Shown in pieces: positions 54,130 through 63,414 of a stretch of DNA of 64,000 nucleotides (the stretch's first letter is position 1; each line of letters opens with the position of its first letter). The position numbers and the translations under genes are program-made. The notes beneath the pieces were generated by a model. That model was not told the DNA's origin. It searched no databases and worked only from the letters and a program-made list of their open reading frames with translations. The stretch spans positions 1-64,000 of the forward strand of contig NZ_PGVE01000053.1 of NCBI RefSeq assembly GCF_002860255.1. Reading direction: 5' to 3'. The stretch is from Neobacillus cucumis. GTDB taxonomy: Bacteria > Bacillota > Bacilli > Bacillales > Cytobacillaceae.

Positions 54130-55632
54130 TCAACTCATTTGATAAACATCTTTATACTTTTCATAAAGATAATCAATTAAATAATTTGGATTTAGTCCTT
54201 CCCCAGTCACATTCTGTAAAATTTCAAGCGGTTTTTTCATTTTTCCGAATTGATGAATCTTTTCAGACAGCCATTCTTTTATTGGCAGAAGTTCTCCATT
54301 CTCAACCAAACGATCAAAATTTGGAATCTCCTCAAGCATTTTATGTTTAAACTGTGCTGCATACATATAACCTAATGCATAGGAAGGAAAATAACCAAAA
54401 CTTCCTCCGGCCCAGTGAACATCCTGCAAGACTCCCTCTGCATCATTATTCGGTCTGATTCCCAAGTATTCCTCATATTTTTCATTCCAAATTTGAGGTA
54501 GATTTTTAACATCCAAATCCCCATTGAATATTCCTTTTTCAATTTCATAGCGAATAATTACATGGAGTGGATAAGTTAGTTCATCAGCCTCAATTCTAAT
54601 AAACGATGGTTTTGATTCATTAATCGCCCTATAGAAATCCTCTAGTCCTACTTCATCAAACTGACCATTTGCGTATTGTTTTAAAAGTTCGAAGTTGTTT
54701 TTCCAAAACGCATAGCTTCGTCCCAAAATATTTTCATAGAAAAGGGATTGTGATTCGTGAATTCCCATAGAGGTCCCTGTACAAAGCGGTGTACCGATTA
54801 ATTCTTTTGAAATATTCTGTTCGTATACTGCATGGCCGCCTTCGTGAATAGTACCAAAAACAGCGGTGCGGAAGTCCTGTTCATTATAATTGGTGGTGAC
54901 ACGAACATCTCCGGGATTGAGTCCGGTGGCAAAAGGATGAACCGTTTCATCTAGTCTTCCAGCAAGAAAATTGTATCCTATTTTTTCAAGTATTTTTAAA
55001 CTTAGCTCACGTTGGTTCTCCTTAGGAAAATATTCAAATAGAAAATCCGTCTTTGGTTTAAATGGTGATTCAGAAACAGCTTTAACCAAAGGGATAATTT
55101 TATCTCTCAGCTCGCCGAGTACTTGATCTAAAATACTCACGGTCATTCCAGGTTCGTACATATCTAATAAAGTATCATACTTCGTTTCATGATTTCCCCA
55201 GTAGTTGATAAATTTTTTTGTCATTTCCACTAGTTTTTCTAAGTAAGGACTAAACAAGGCAAAATTAGATGTTGCCTTTGCTTCCTCCCAAACAGTTTCG
55301 GCTTTGGATTGGAGGATGACATATTCTTTATACTCTTCTTCTGGTATTCTTTTGTTCCGTTCATATTCCCGTTTGCATTCTTGCAGGACTTTGCTAGTCT
55401 TTTCTGAAAGAGATTGTTTAGATAAATTTGCTATGTATGCAGCCATCTCCTCGGATGTGGACATTTTAAACACTTCGGAAGAAAGCATTCCAATTACTTC
55501 TGAACGTTGTTCAACTCCTTTTTTTGGAGCCCCGGTCCTTAAATCCCAATAAATCAGTCCAAGTGCCTCATTGTAAGCTGAGATTTTTTTTACATAATCT
55601 AAAAATTCCTTTTCTAATTGTACAGTGTTCAT
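54130..55632 (-). CDS. ypwA: Carboxypeptidase Taq (M32)
   Basis: A 500-residue zinc carboxypeptidase. The HExxH-type site is TIHEGGHAVYEQ, with DLEDFYRAIN and HWAGGSFGYFPSYALGYMYA following as in the M32 family. It releases C-terminal amino acids from peptides. It is monocistronic. Confidence 0.95.
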   Translation of the reverse strand: MNTVQLEKEFLDYVKKISAYNEALGLIYWDLRTGAPKKGVEQRSEVIGMLSSEVFKMSTSEEMAAYIANLSKQSLSEKTSKVLQECKREYERNKRIPEEEYKEYVILQSKAETVWEEAKATSNFALFSPYLEKLVEMTKKFINYWGNHETKYDTLLDMYEPGMTVSILDQVLGELRDKIIPLVKAVSESPFKPKTDFLFEYFPKENQRELSLKILEKIGYNFLAGRLDETVHPFATGLNPGDVRVTTNYNEQDFRTAVFGTIHEGGHAVYEQNISKELIGTPLCTGTSMGIHESQSLFYENILGRSYAFWKNNFELLKQYANGQFDEVGLEDFYRAINESKPSFIRIEADELTYPLHVIIRYEIEKGIFNGDLDVKNLPQIWNEKYEEYLGIRPNNDAEGVLQDVHWAGGSFGYFPSYALGYMYAAQFKHKMLEEIPNFDRLVENGELLPIKEWLSEKIHQFGKMKKPLEILQNVTGEGLNPNYLIDYLYEKYKDVYQMS

Positions 55633-55749
55633 ACCAAGCCCCTCCTATTCATTAGTTAAATTTTAACATATAATTGAACTAAGAGTGATAATGTCATTTA
55701 TCAAACCTCAACATAATTCTATTTATATATTGTGAAAGGTGGATTGTTC

Positions 55750-55902
55750 ATGAAGGAATTGGTGGGTGTTTGTTCAGAATGCGGGAAAGAAGTATATTGC
55801 TTAGATGGATTTTTGAATGGTGTTCATACCCCCAATAAAGAACTTTATTGTTTCGATTGCTTTGAAACACATGTCCTGCAAAAAAAAGCACCGCAAAGCT
55901 AG
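55750..55902 (+). CDS. Tiny zinc-binding protein, 50 residues
   Basis: ORF from ATG 55750 with GAAAGGTGG upstream. It has two cysteine pairs (GVCSECGKEVYCLDGF and LYCFDCFETH) that could bind zinc. The stop codon is inside a perfect 20-bp palindrome that serves as terminator, an economical arrangement. I do not recognise the family. It sits between ypwA and the nor gene. Confidence 0.68.
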   Translation: MKELVGVCSECGKEVYCLDGFLNGVHTPNKELYCFDCFETHVLQKKAPQS

Positions 55903-55921
55903 CTTTGCGGTTTATTTCTTT
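55890..55921. terminator. Terminator including the stop of the 50-residue gene
   Basis: Perfect palindrome CCGCAAAGCT/AGCTTTGCGG (55891-55910) followed by TTTATTTCTTTT on the plus strand and AAAAAAA on the other side. Confidence 0.8.
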
Positions 55922-58284
55922 TATTCATCTTCCACTGCTAAGTCTTTTACAGGAAGCTTTTCTCCCTCATTATGTGTAGGTTTTCGTAAATGGAACAATG
56001 CCTTTAAACAGAATAACAACAATACCACAACCCCAATAAGGAAAATGGTGTCAGGCACCGCACGCCAGGTTAATAAGGTTTGGACCAAGTCTTTTTGCAG
56101 GAAGGCTGCAGAGCGGGATGCAGCATATCCATGATGGAAGGCTTCTTTAATTTGAATAAATCCGACAGGAAGTAAGGATAAAAAGACCATCCCTGCCAAT
56201 CCCACATTTAACATAATGCAGCTAAATTTAATCCATTTATCGTTCCAGAATTCAGGTTTAACGATATTACGCAGTGAGTATAGAAGAACGGCAATTGCAA
56301 ACATACCGTATACACCCATCATGGAACCATGGCCATGTGCTGGTGTTAAAAATTGCCCGTGTTCAAAATAACTTACTGCCGGAAGGTTAATCAGGAATCC
56401 TAAAACTCCAGCCCCTACTAAGTTCCATATTGCGACTGAGATTAAAAACCAGAAAGTTCCCTTATATGGGAAATCCACCCCACCCTCACGCATCATTTTG
56501 TATTGTTCGTATGCTTCAAGAATTAATAGAGTTAATGGAATAACTTCTAAGGCTGAGAAAACAGCCCCAAGTCCAAGCCAAACCTCTGCTGACCCATTGT
56601 AATAATAGTGGTGTCCAATTCCAATCACACCACTGCCTAATAAAAGAATTAATTGGAAATAAAGCTGTCTTACAGTAGATTTTTTCGTTACAAGACCTAA
56701 CTGAACCATCAAGAATCCAATGACGACAACCGCAAACACTTCAAAAATTCCCTCTACCCATAAATGGATAATCCACCAGCGCCAATAATCAGCAAATGTA
56801 AAACTTGTTCCTGGGTTAATAAATAAGGCAAAGATGTAAAATGCCGGTACCGCAATAGCCGAGTAGAATAATAGATGGATAAGACCACCCTTATCAGGCT
56901 CTCTTTTTAAGCCTGCCCGAATTCCACGATAAACAATAAACAGCCAGATAAGCATACCTACAATCAGAATAAGCTGCCAAATGCGTCCCAATTCAATATA
57001 TTCCCAGCCATTGTTTCCGAGCATGAACCAATTATTCCCTAAGTATCCTTTCGCTCCCAGCCATTCTCCTGCCATACTTCCAGCCACCAGAACAACCAGT
57101 GCCCAAAATAAGATATCGACTAATAGACCTTGTTTCTTAGGCTCGTAACCGCCAACAAGCGGAGCAACATAAATCCCCATACCCAGCCAAGCAGTAGCAA
57201 TCCAGAAAATGGCCAACTGTAAATGAAACCCTTTGGTTATATTGAATGGTAGAATATCGTGAATCCACTTAATACCGAAGAAGCTGTCTGGCTCAATATA
57301 ATAGTGGGCCAGTAATGCTCCAAACATACATTGGACAAAAAACAGGGCAGAGACAATCACAAAATATTTTCCGCTTTTTACTTGTGAACTTGTCACTGGA
57401 ATTTTTCGTAAATCAATCTTAGGGAAATGACCTTCTTTATATGCTTCCTTCATACCAAACTGGTAGCGATAAAATACAAATAATATAACCCCTACCATTA
57501 AAACAAACAAAGTAATACTTGCCCCGCTCCACCAAACCGCAGAAAAGGAAAGATGGTTTCCTGCATCTTCGTAATAAGGCCAGTTATTTGTATAAGTGAT
57601 GGTATCCCCTTTACGGACCGTACTTGACAGCCATGCCGTCCAAAAGAAGAAATCAGATATTTGTGTAATCTGGTTACCCTTTGCCACATATGCACGATTC
57701 TTTTCCGGCATATCCGCTTCTTTAATTAGATTAGCTTTTAAGCCCCAGCCGTCACCTTTTGTAAAAACTTTTTTGTAATGTTCCTTTACTTTCTCAAGCC
57801 CAAATACTTGGGCATCCGTTAACTTCATTGTATCTTTAGTGCTGTCATAGCGATTTTTGCGCATCTCTTTAATAACATTGTATTTGATTGCAAACTTTTG
57901 ATCTTCTGTCAAGGCCGCAAAATCTTTACCGTATTGTTTGTTGGCTTTGAAATCCTGCATACCCTCCGTATAAATTTTTAAAGCTTCAGCCGTATAATCC
58001 GGTCCCATATAAGAACCATGGCCCAGCACAGTTCCGTAATCCATCAAACCGTACTTTTGAAAAACTGCTTGGCCTCCCATAATCGACTCTTTTGTAAAAA
58101 GAACCTCCCCCTTTTCATTTGTTACCTTTAATGGTCTTGGTGCTTGTTCCTTGAAAATCCAATAGCCCCCTGCAAGTAAAACCGTAAAACTTAATAAAAT
58201 GGTAATCATTAAAACCGATTTTAATAAGCCATTCCGATTCGTCTTTACCACTTTATTCAATACTGTCCCCTTTTGAATTTCCAT
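55921..58284 (-). CDS. norZ: Quinol-dependent nitric oxide reductase (qNOR)
   Basis: A 787-residue single-subunit qNOR. The N-terminal ~250 residues resemble NorC but lack a haem c motif (no CxxCH), and the remainder is a haem-copper oxidase-like NorB core of about twelve helices, with LTPAHGHGSMMGVYGMFAIA. It reduces NO to N2O with quinol. It detoxifies NO or completes denitrification; no nitrite reductase is in the window. Divergent from the Crp/Fnr gene, with a likely Fnr-type operator between. Confidence 0.93.
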   Translation of the reverse strand: MEIQKGTVLNKVVKTNRNGLLKSVLMITILLSFTVLLAGGYWIFKEQAPRPLKVTNEKGEVLFTKESIMGGQAVFQKYGLMDYGTVLGHGSYMGPDYTAEALKIYTEGMQDFKANKQYGKDFAALTEDQKFAIKYNVIKEMRKNRYDSTKDTMKLTDAQVFGLEKVKEHYKKVFTKGDGWGLKANLIKEADMPEKNRAYVAKGNQITQISDFFFWTAWLSSTVRKGDTITYTNNWPYYEDAGNHLSFSAVWWSGASITLFVLMVGVILFVFYRYQFGMKEAYKEGHFPKIDLRKIPVTSSQVKSGKYFVIVSALFFVQCMFGALLAHYYIEPDSFFGIKWIHDILPFNITKGFHLQLAIFWIATAWLGMGIYVAPLVGGYEPKKQGLLVDILFWALVVLVAGSMAGEWLGAKGYLGNNWFMLGNNGWEYIELGRIWQLILIVGMLIWLFIVYRGIRAGLKREPDKGGLIHLLFYSAIAVPAFYIFALFINPGTSFTFADYWRWWIIHLWVEGIFEVFAVVVIGFLMVQLGLVTKKSTVRQLYFQLILLLGSGVIGIGHHYYYNGSAEVWLGLGAVFSALEVIPLTLLILEAYEQYKMMREGGVDFPYKGTFWFLISVAIWNLVGAGVLGFLINLPAVSYFEHGQFLTPAHGHGSMMGVYGMFAIAVLLYSLRNIVKPEFWNDKWIKFSCIMLNVGLAGMVFLSLLPVGFIQIKEAFHHGYAASRSAAFLQKDLVQTLLTWRAVPDTIFLIGVVVLLLFCLKALFHLRKPTHNEGEKLPVKDLAVEDE

Positions 58285-58341
58285 CTAAATTCATCCTTTC
58301 TTGTTTCTTCACATTTGGTATTGTATCGTTGATATCAAACC

Positions 58342-58370
58342 AATAAAGTGAAGTTCCTCAACGAATTCAA
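58342..58370 (-). promoter_or_regulatory. Predicted promoter of norZ
   Basis: Minus-strand TTGAAT (58370-58365), 17-nt spacer, TTTATT (58347-58342). The Fnr-like box is centred about 42 nt before the expected start, the position of a class II activator. Confidence 0.55.
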
Positions 58371-58395
58371 GTGATTTTTCTCACATTAGTGAGAA
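58370..58395. promoter_or_regulatory. Fnr-like operators between norZ and the regulator gene
   Basis: AGTGA-N6-TCACA (58370-58385) differs in one base from the Crp/Fnr consensus TGTGA-N6-TCACA. A second, overlapping palindrome TTCTCACATTAGTGAGAA lies at 58378-58395. The adjacent Crp/Fnr protein is the natural candidate to bind both. Confidence 0.6.
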
Positions 58396-58502
58396 TTATT
58401 TTCAGGAAAGTTATACTGCTATGATGGAGGTCACATAAAAACAAAGTAAACATTGCTACAATGTAACTAATACCGTGACTTACTAGATGAAGGTGATATT
58501 AA

Positions 58503-59195
58503 ATGGAACAAGAGGTTATTATTAGACGATTATCGGAAGTACCCATATTTAAAGAATTATCAGCTGAGGAACTTGATCCGATTGTAAAGATAGCCCAAAC
58601 CCGTTTTTATAAACATAAAATGTATGTCTTTATGCAGGAAGATCCTCTAGATCGTGTATTCTTTATTCATTCAGGAAAAGTAAAGATCTATAAGTCTGAT
58701 CAAATGGGGAAGGAACAAATAATCTCTGTCATAGAACCAGGCGAAATGTTTCCCCATGCAGGTTTTTTTAGGAAGGGGAAATTCCCTGCTTATGCTGAGG
58801 TTTTAGAAGATGCCCACCTTATCGTAATTCCAATCGATAGATTTGAAAAAATCCTAATATCCTATCCAGAACTTTGTATAAAGCTTTTTAAAGTACTAGG
58901 AGAAAAAATTGTAGATTTGCAAGGAAGGTTAGAAGCCCAAGTACTTCATAATACTTATGAACAAATTATTTTACTGCTTATCAGGTTATGTAAATCTAAT
59001 GGGGAAAAGGTTGGAGGACTTTACAAACTTACTACCCAATTCACTAATCGCGAATTAGCCAACATGATTGGAACATCGAGGGAGTCTGTCAGCAGAACTA
59101 TCACGCAGGTAAAGAAAAAACAACTGGTTTCTCTTGACGATAATGGTTTTTATTTAATTAATCGCGAAGCACTCAAACAGGAATTATTCTATTAA
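58503..59195 (+). CDS. Crp/Fnr family transcription regulator
   Basis: A 230-residue protein. Residues ~10-130 form a cNMP-like sensory beta-barrel (FIHSGKVKIYKSDQMGKEQI, VIEPGEMFPHAG). The C-terminal helix-turn-helix is TNRELANMIGTSRESVSRTI. It lacks the Cys cluster of oxygen-sensing FNR. Its divergent partner norZ suggests a response to NO or low O2, perhaps through haem or another cofactor. ATG 58503 has AAGGTGAT upstream. Confidence 0.9.
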   Translation: MEQEVIIRRLSEVPIFKELSAEELDPIVKIAQTRFYKHKMYVFMQEDPLDRVFFIHSGKVKIYKSDQMGKEQIISVIEPGEMFPHAGFFRKGKFPAYAEVLEDAHLIVIPIDRFEKILISYPELCIKLFKVLGEKIVDLQGRLEAQVLHNTYEQIILLLIRLCKSNGEKVGGLYKLTTQFTNRELANMIGTSRESVSRTITQVKKKQLVSLDDNGFYLINREALKQELFY

Positions 59196-59199
59196 AAAA

Positions 59200-59232
59200 A
59201 TAAAGCGGAAGCAATCTAACCTTCCGCTTTAC
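59200..59232. terminator. Terminator between the regulator and dinG-like genes
   Basis: Stem AAAGCGGAAG/CTTCCGCTTT with loop CAATCTAAC and A/T-rich flanks; it serves both convergent genes. Confidence 0.85.
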
Positions 59233-59239
59233 TCGTTGT

Positions 59240-61165
59240 TTAATTTTCAATTGGCATGGTAGGCAGGATAGCTTTTATTTCTTGCAACACATTAAGGTCA
59301 ATATCTTCATCCAAGAGAATATGAACGGTGCCTTGATCTTTTTCAGTCCTAATTAACCGCCCTATTCCCTGACGAAGCCGGAGAAGCATATAGGGTAAGT
59401 CCACTTCTATGAAAGGATTGTCCATACCATTTCTTTTTGCAGTAAAGACTGGGTCATTGGGCGGAAATGGAAGAGAAAAGATAATAACATTCTCTAATGA
59501 TCTTCCTGGAATATCTAGGCCCTCCCATAAATGCATGGAACAAAGCACTGCATGTTCATCATTTTGAAATTTCGAGACTAGTGTACTTATCTCTTCGTCT
59601 CCTTCAAAATAAACTGGGTAAGGAATGACATTTGATAACTGCTTTTTTAAATTTAATAATTCTTCCATGTTATTAAGAAGAATAAGAGCCCGGCCCTCAG
59701 ATTCGTGAATTTTACTGATTAAATATTGAACCTTCTCTTCCGTACTTGCTTTTGGAAAGCGTGGCAGATATACTTTCATTTTTTCATCATAATCAAATGG
59801 TGAATCCACTGAAAAGGATAGATACTCCCTGACCCCAAGACTATTGGCCATATAATCGAATGACTTTTGATTTGAAAGTGTGGCTGAAGAAAAAATGAAT
59901 GGCTTCTTCTGGGAGAAAACCTCATCACGCATGACCTCCTCGACCATTTTAGGCATGATCACAAGTGTTCTTTCTCCACCCTTTTCTTCAAACCACGTAA
60001 TCCCGTTTAGCTCTTGAAGAAATAGTGATAGTGAATAAGTAATTTGTTCTAAATACTCCTCAACAATTTTCAAGTCATACTCATTAATAACGTATAGCTC
60101 ACTCTCAAAAACGAGTTCCTCTTCAATTGCCTGTAGTTTAGATAACAGTTTCCGGCATGTTTTCATCACTAATGGATGCTTGGTGATCACTTGTTTTTCG
60201 GAACCTACTGACTGAGAAGAAAATTGAGAAATCGAATCAAAAAATGCTTCATTTACTAATAAAGCCTCTTCAATTGTATACAGTGTCTTTTCACGCACTT
60301 CGTTTTCCATTAGTCTTGTTAGTAAAGTATCCAATGTATAGTCAGTAAAACGATAGCTTAATGCTTTCTGTGCAGCGTATTCGAGAAGATGACCTTCATC
60401 AAAGACTACGGAGGAATGATCAGGCAGTAATGGCAGCTGGCCTTCCCGCTTTCGTGATTCCTTTGTCCAAATATGTTCCATATAGAAATCATGTGAACAG
60501 ATAATTAAATCTGTCGCATGTCGATAATACTCACGGTGCAGCGTTAAACCGCAACGATGGCGCTTATCACAGGAAAAACAATCTTGAAGGGCATCCCAAT
60601 TCACATTTCCCCATACTTCATCAGACAGCCCAGGATATTCCCTCCGGTCGCCATATCGTTCAAAAGACTGCATGGATCCAACAGAATGGACAAAATCCGG
60701 AAGATTTTCATAAACCTCGAGAATTTCATCCGAAAATTTCATATTCCTTCCTTGGTCAAGCTTTTTTAAACAGAGATATTGATCTCTAGATTTTGCCAAA
60801 CGAACATCAATCTGCAGGTCTAAAATCTTCTCAAGTTTTGCAATATCTCCTTCTTTTTTCACCAGCTGCTCTATTAATGTTTCATCGGCACAAGCAATCA
60901 CTGCAGGCCTATTAGTATAACGAGCATACATAATTGCATATAGTAAATAAACAATCGTTTTCCCTGTCCCTACTCCGGCCTCCGCAAACATCACTTTTTT
61001 CTCTTTAAAGGCTTTCTCTAATTGAAAAGCCATATAAATCTGTTCGTCTCTTAGTTCAAAACCGGCTTCTGGTAAGACATCATAAAATAAATCACCTATC
61101 CATTCGCCTAACTTGTCATAAAAAGACTCTGTTTTGGAAATTTCAAACGGCATTTTCTTCTGCAT
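59240..61165 (-). CDS. ypvA: DinG-family ATP-dependent DNA helicase YpvA
   Basis: A 641-residue superfamily 2 helicase. Walker A is AGVGTGKTIVYLLYA, the DEAH-like box is VVFDEGHLLEYA, and motif VI is LRQGIGRLIRTEKD. Iron-sulfur cysteines appear in YLCLKK and DCFSCDKRHRCG, as in XPD/DinG proteins. ATG 61165 follows GGGGGAGGGG. It lacks the N-terminal exonuclease domain seen in some Bacillus DinG. Confidence 0.92.
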   Translation of the reverse strand: MQKKMPFEISKTESFYDKLGEWIGDLFYDVLPEAGFELRDEQIYMAFQLEKAFKEKKVMFAEAGVGTGKTIVYLLYAIMYARYTNRPAVIACADETLIEQLVKKEGDIAKLEKILDLQIDVRLAKSRDQYLCLKKLDQGRNMKFSDEILEVYENLPDFVHSVGSMQSFERYGDRREYPGLSDEVWGNVNWDALQDCFSCDKRHRCGLTLHREYYRHATDLIICSHDFYMEHIWTKESRKREGQLPLLPDHSSVVFDEGHLLEYAAQKALSYRFTDYTLDTLLTRLMENEVREKTLYTIEEALLVNEAFFDSISQFSSQSVGSEKQVITKHPLVMKTCRKLLSKLQAIEEELVFESELYVINEYDLKIVEEYLEQITYSLSLFLQELNGITWFEEKGGERTLVIMPKMVEEVMRDEVFSQKKPFIFSSATLSNQKSFDYMANSLGVREYLSFSVDSPFDYDEKMKVYLPRFPKASTEEKVQYLISKIHESEGRALILLNNMEELLNLKKQLSNVIPYPVYFEGDEEISTLVSKFQNDEHAVLCSMHLWEGLDIPGRSLENVIIFSLPFPPNDPVFTAKRNGMDNPFIEVDLPYMLLRLRQGIGRLIRTEKDQGTVHILLDEDIDLNVLQEIKAILPTMPIEN

Positions 61166-61201
61166 GAAAAACCCCTCCCCCATAAATCATCATTGAATCC
61201 T

Positions 61202-62338
61202 TTATTGACGCGGGGGTTTTTTGCCCCAATATTGATAAAGGTCAGTCCGAATGAAACCATTAAATAACTTTCGTTTCTTGGTTGCCGGTTTACCATAGAA
61301 TTCCTCAAATTCTTCATTCGAAGTCATCATATAAATGGACCAGGTATCCAGCTTACTAAAAGCCTGTCCCATTTCTCTATACATTTGCTCCACTGCCTTT
61401 TTCTCCCCCAAACGCTCACCATATGGAGGATTACCAACAATTACGCCATACTCCTTACTTACTGAAATATCACGAACCTGCATTTGTTTAAAATTAATCA
61501 ACTCGCCAAACCCGGCTTCTATGGCATTTCCTTCCGCAATTCTAACCATACGATGGTCTATGTCAGAGCCCGTAATATCTAATGGCTGGTCGTATTTTGC
61601 CAAATCCTCTGCTTCCATTCGGGCATCATCCCATACTTTTTCGGGTATCCATTTCCAAGCTTCAGACACAAATTCTCTGTTAAATCCAGGTGCGATATTT
61701 TGTCCCATCATAGCTGCTTCAATAGGAATAGTTCCAGAGCCGCAAAAAGGATCAATGAAGGGACGGTCTGCCTGCCAATTAGTCAGCATCACAAGTGCAG
61801 CAGCCAATGTTTCCTTTAAAGGTGCTTCCCCCTGGTCAATCCGATATCCACGTTTATGAAGACCACTGCCACTAGCATCAATTGTAATTGTCGCTACATC
61901 CTTTAACAGTGCTACTTCAATCCTGGATAATGCCCCGTTTTCTTCAAACCAAGTATTTCGTCTATAATGCTTTTTCAGCCGTTCAACAACAGCCTTTTTT
62001 ACAATCGCCTGACAGTCTGAAACACTAAATAGTTTAGATTTAACAGACTTTCCAATGACAGGAAATTCAGCATCTTCAGGCAAAAATTGCTCCCAGGGAA
62101 GTGCCTTTGTCTTTTCAAACAATTCATCAAATGTAAAAGCCTTAAATTCTCCAACTTTTATTTTAATACGGTCAGCTGTTCGCAGCCATAAATTACTACG
62201 AGCAATTGCAGCCTCATCTCCAATAAATGTAACCCGTCCATTTTCTACTTCACAATTATAGCCAAGAGAGCGGACCTCTTTAGCAACTAAAGCCTCTAAC
62301 CCCATCGCTGCTGTTGCGATTAATTGATATTTTCCCAT
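61202..62338 (-). CDS. ypsC: THUMP-domain RNA methyltransferase YpsC
   Basis: A 378-residue protein with an N-terminal THUMP/ferredoxin-like RNA-binding region (MGLEALVAKEVRSLGYNCEV) and a SAM methyltransferase core (PFIDPFCGSGTIPIEAAMMG and IVGNPPYGERLG, the NPPY motif of N-methylation). It resembles the N-terminal part of RlmL, so 23S rRNA m2G is plausible. ATG 62338 has GGGTGAAGAT before it. It is 36 nt upstream of ypvA. Confidence 0.92.
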   Translation of the reverse strand: MGKYQLIATAAMGLEALVAKEVRSLGYNCEVENGRVTFIGDEAAIARSNLWLRTADRIKIKVGEFKAFTFDELFEKTKALPWEQFLPEDAEFPVIGKSVKSKLFSVSDCQAIVKKAVVERLKKHYRRNTWFEENGALSRIEVALLKDVATITIDASGSGLHKRGYRIDQGEAPLKETLAAALVMLTNWQADRPFIDPFCGSGTIPIEAAMMGQNIAPGFNREFVSEAWKWIPEKVWDDARMEAEDLAKYDQPLDITGSDIDHRMVRIAEGNAIEAGFGELINFKQMQVRDISVSKEYGVIVGNPPYGERLGEKKAVEQMYREMGQAFSKLDTWSIYMMTSNEEFEEFYGKPATKKRKLFNGFIRTDLYQYWGKKPPRQ

Positions 62339-62442
62339 ATCTTCACCCTTAAATAATTTCAAATATGTATTGTCATTCTTATTGTTCAAACTTATCGCTT
62401 ACATTATTGACCAAATGGTGGAAACGAATGCAGTTATTTACA

Positions 62443-62470
62443 ATAAAAAAGCTCCCCATATTAGGAGAGC
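62443..62470 (-). terminator. Terminator of rnpB
   Basis: Stem GCTCTCC/GGGGAGC (one wobble) with loop TAATAT, followed by T6 on the minus strand, about 20 nt after the 3' end of RNase P RNA. Confidence 0.8.
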
Positions 62471-62490
62471 CCTTAATATCCAGCATTTTT

Positions 62491-62920
62491 ACATTAATAA
62501 CGTTCTGTAAGCCATGTTCTGTACCATAGTACTGCAAACGACCATTCGGTCTCGTACTTAGGTGGTAATCATCTATCTACAGATTCTATAGGAATCTGTC
62601 TTTCTCCTTGTTCAATTCCTCAGAGAAAGCGCCCCTACCATAATTTGGGTTTCTCGCTCGTGGGGTTTACCCGTTCCACCCTTTCTGTTTCCAGAAAGGC
62701 TACGTCACTGTGGCACTTTTATAGGTATTCATACCATGTCCAAATGGATTTAGGTATTTTCCCGGCCGTCAACTGAATGCTAGACTCAGCTGCCCTAGCT
62801 TATGAATTCACTAGGCACGAACACTACGAGCATCTCAGCTCGTGCGAGCATGGACTTTCCTCAACGATTCGCTTTTTAGAAGCTACCTCGCAGCGATTAC
62901 CCGAACGTCATTAATGATAC
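62491..62920 (-). ncRNA. rnpB: RNase P RNA, B type
   Basis: The catalytic RNA of RNase P. On the minus strand it contains the conserved ACGTTCGGGTAATCGC at its 5' end, GAGGAAAGTCCATGCTCGC, CGAGCGAGAAACCCAAAT, AAACCCC and, at the 3' end, AACATGGCTTACAGAACG. The ends pair as helix P1 (ATTAATGACG with CGTTATTAAT). About 430 nt, slightly longer than the B. subtilis ~400 nt. The exact mature ends are estimated. The order ypsC-rnpB-gpsB-ypsA matches B. subtilis. Confidence 0.95.
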
Positions 62921-62926
62921 TTTTTT

Positions 62927-62955
62927 ATTATATGTATTTCTCGTCCAATATACAA
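62927..62955 (-). promoter_or_regulatory. Sigma-A promoter of rnpB
   Basis: TTGTAT (62955-62950), 17-nt spacer, TATAAT (62932-62927), placing the start near 62920. Confidence 0.7.
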
Positions 62956-62987
62956 TGGTTTTTATTAGGAAAGTACGGTATAAAATG

Positions 62988-63290
62988 TTAATCGTATAGT
63001 TTATTCCCAAAAACATGTTTTTCTAGATTAGACAGTCTTTTTAAGATATCAAAATTAGTGGTTCCCGCTGGTTGTGACACCGGCTGCCTTTTTGATGTCT
63101 CTTCAAGCTGTTTACGCAGTCTAAGATTTTCTTGCTGAAGATCGTCAATTTCTTGATGGAATGTTTCATAATCTTTAATTATTAGATCTAGGAATTTATC
63201 AACATCTTCTTGTTTATAACCACGAACACCCGTTTTAAACTCTTTTTCTAAAATATCCTTAGCAGTTAATTTGACCTTATCAGCCAACAT
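62988..63290 (-). CDS. gpsB: Cell division regulator GpsB
   Basis: A 100-residue DivIVA-like protein: N-terminal membrane-binding motif [20 protein letters not shown], then [13 protein letters not shown] and a coiled coil ([18 protein letters not shown]). The C-terminus ([16 protein letters not shown]) is the hexamerisation part. It links PBP1 to septal growth. ATG 63290 follows GAGGTGATTTGG. Confidence 0.96.
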   Translation of the reverse strand: MLADKVKLTAKDILEKEFKTGVRGYKQEDVDKFLDLIIKDYETFHQEIDDLQQENLRLRKQLEETSKRQPVSQPAGTTNFDILKRLSNLEKHVFGNKLYD

Positions 63291-63414
63291 CCAAATCACC
63301 TCAAGTTTAGCCAATCATTACCTATTATTTTTCCAAAAATAAATCCTTTTGTCAATTTATATACAAGATTTGTGCAATCATTACATTATATAAACGAAAC
63401 CTATAAAATATTCC

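Noticed and set aside
61335..61859. 174-codon plus-strand frame within ypsC
   Set aside because: It is antisense to conserved methyltransferase motifs and has no recognisable domain or ribosome site.
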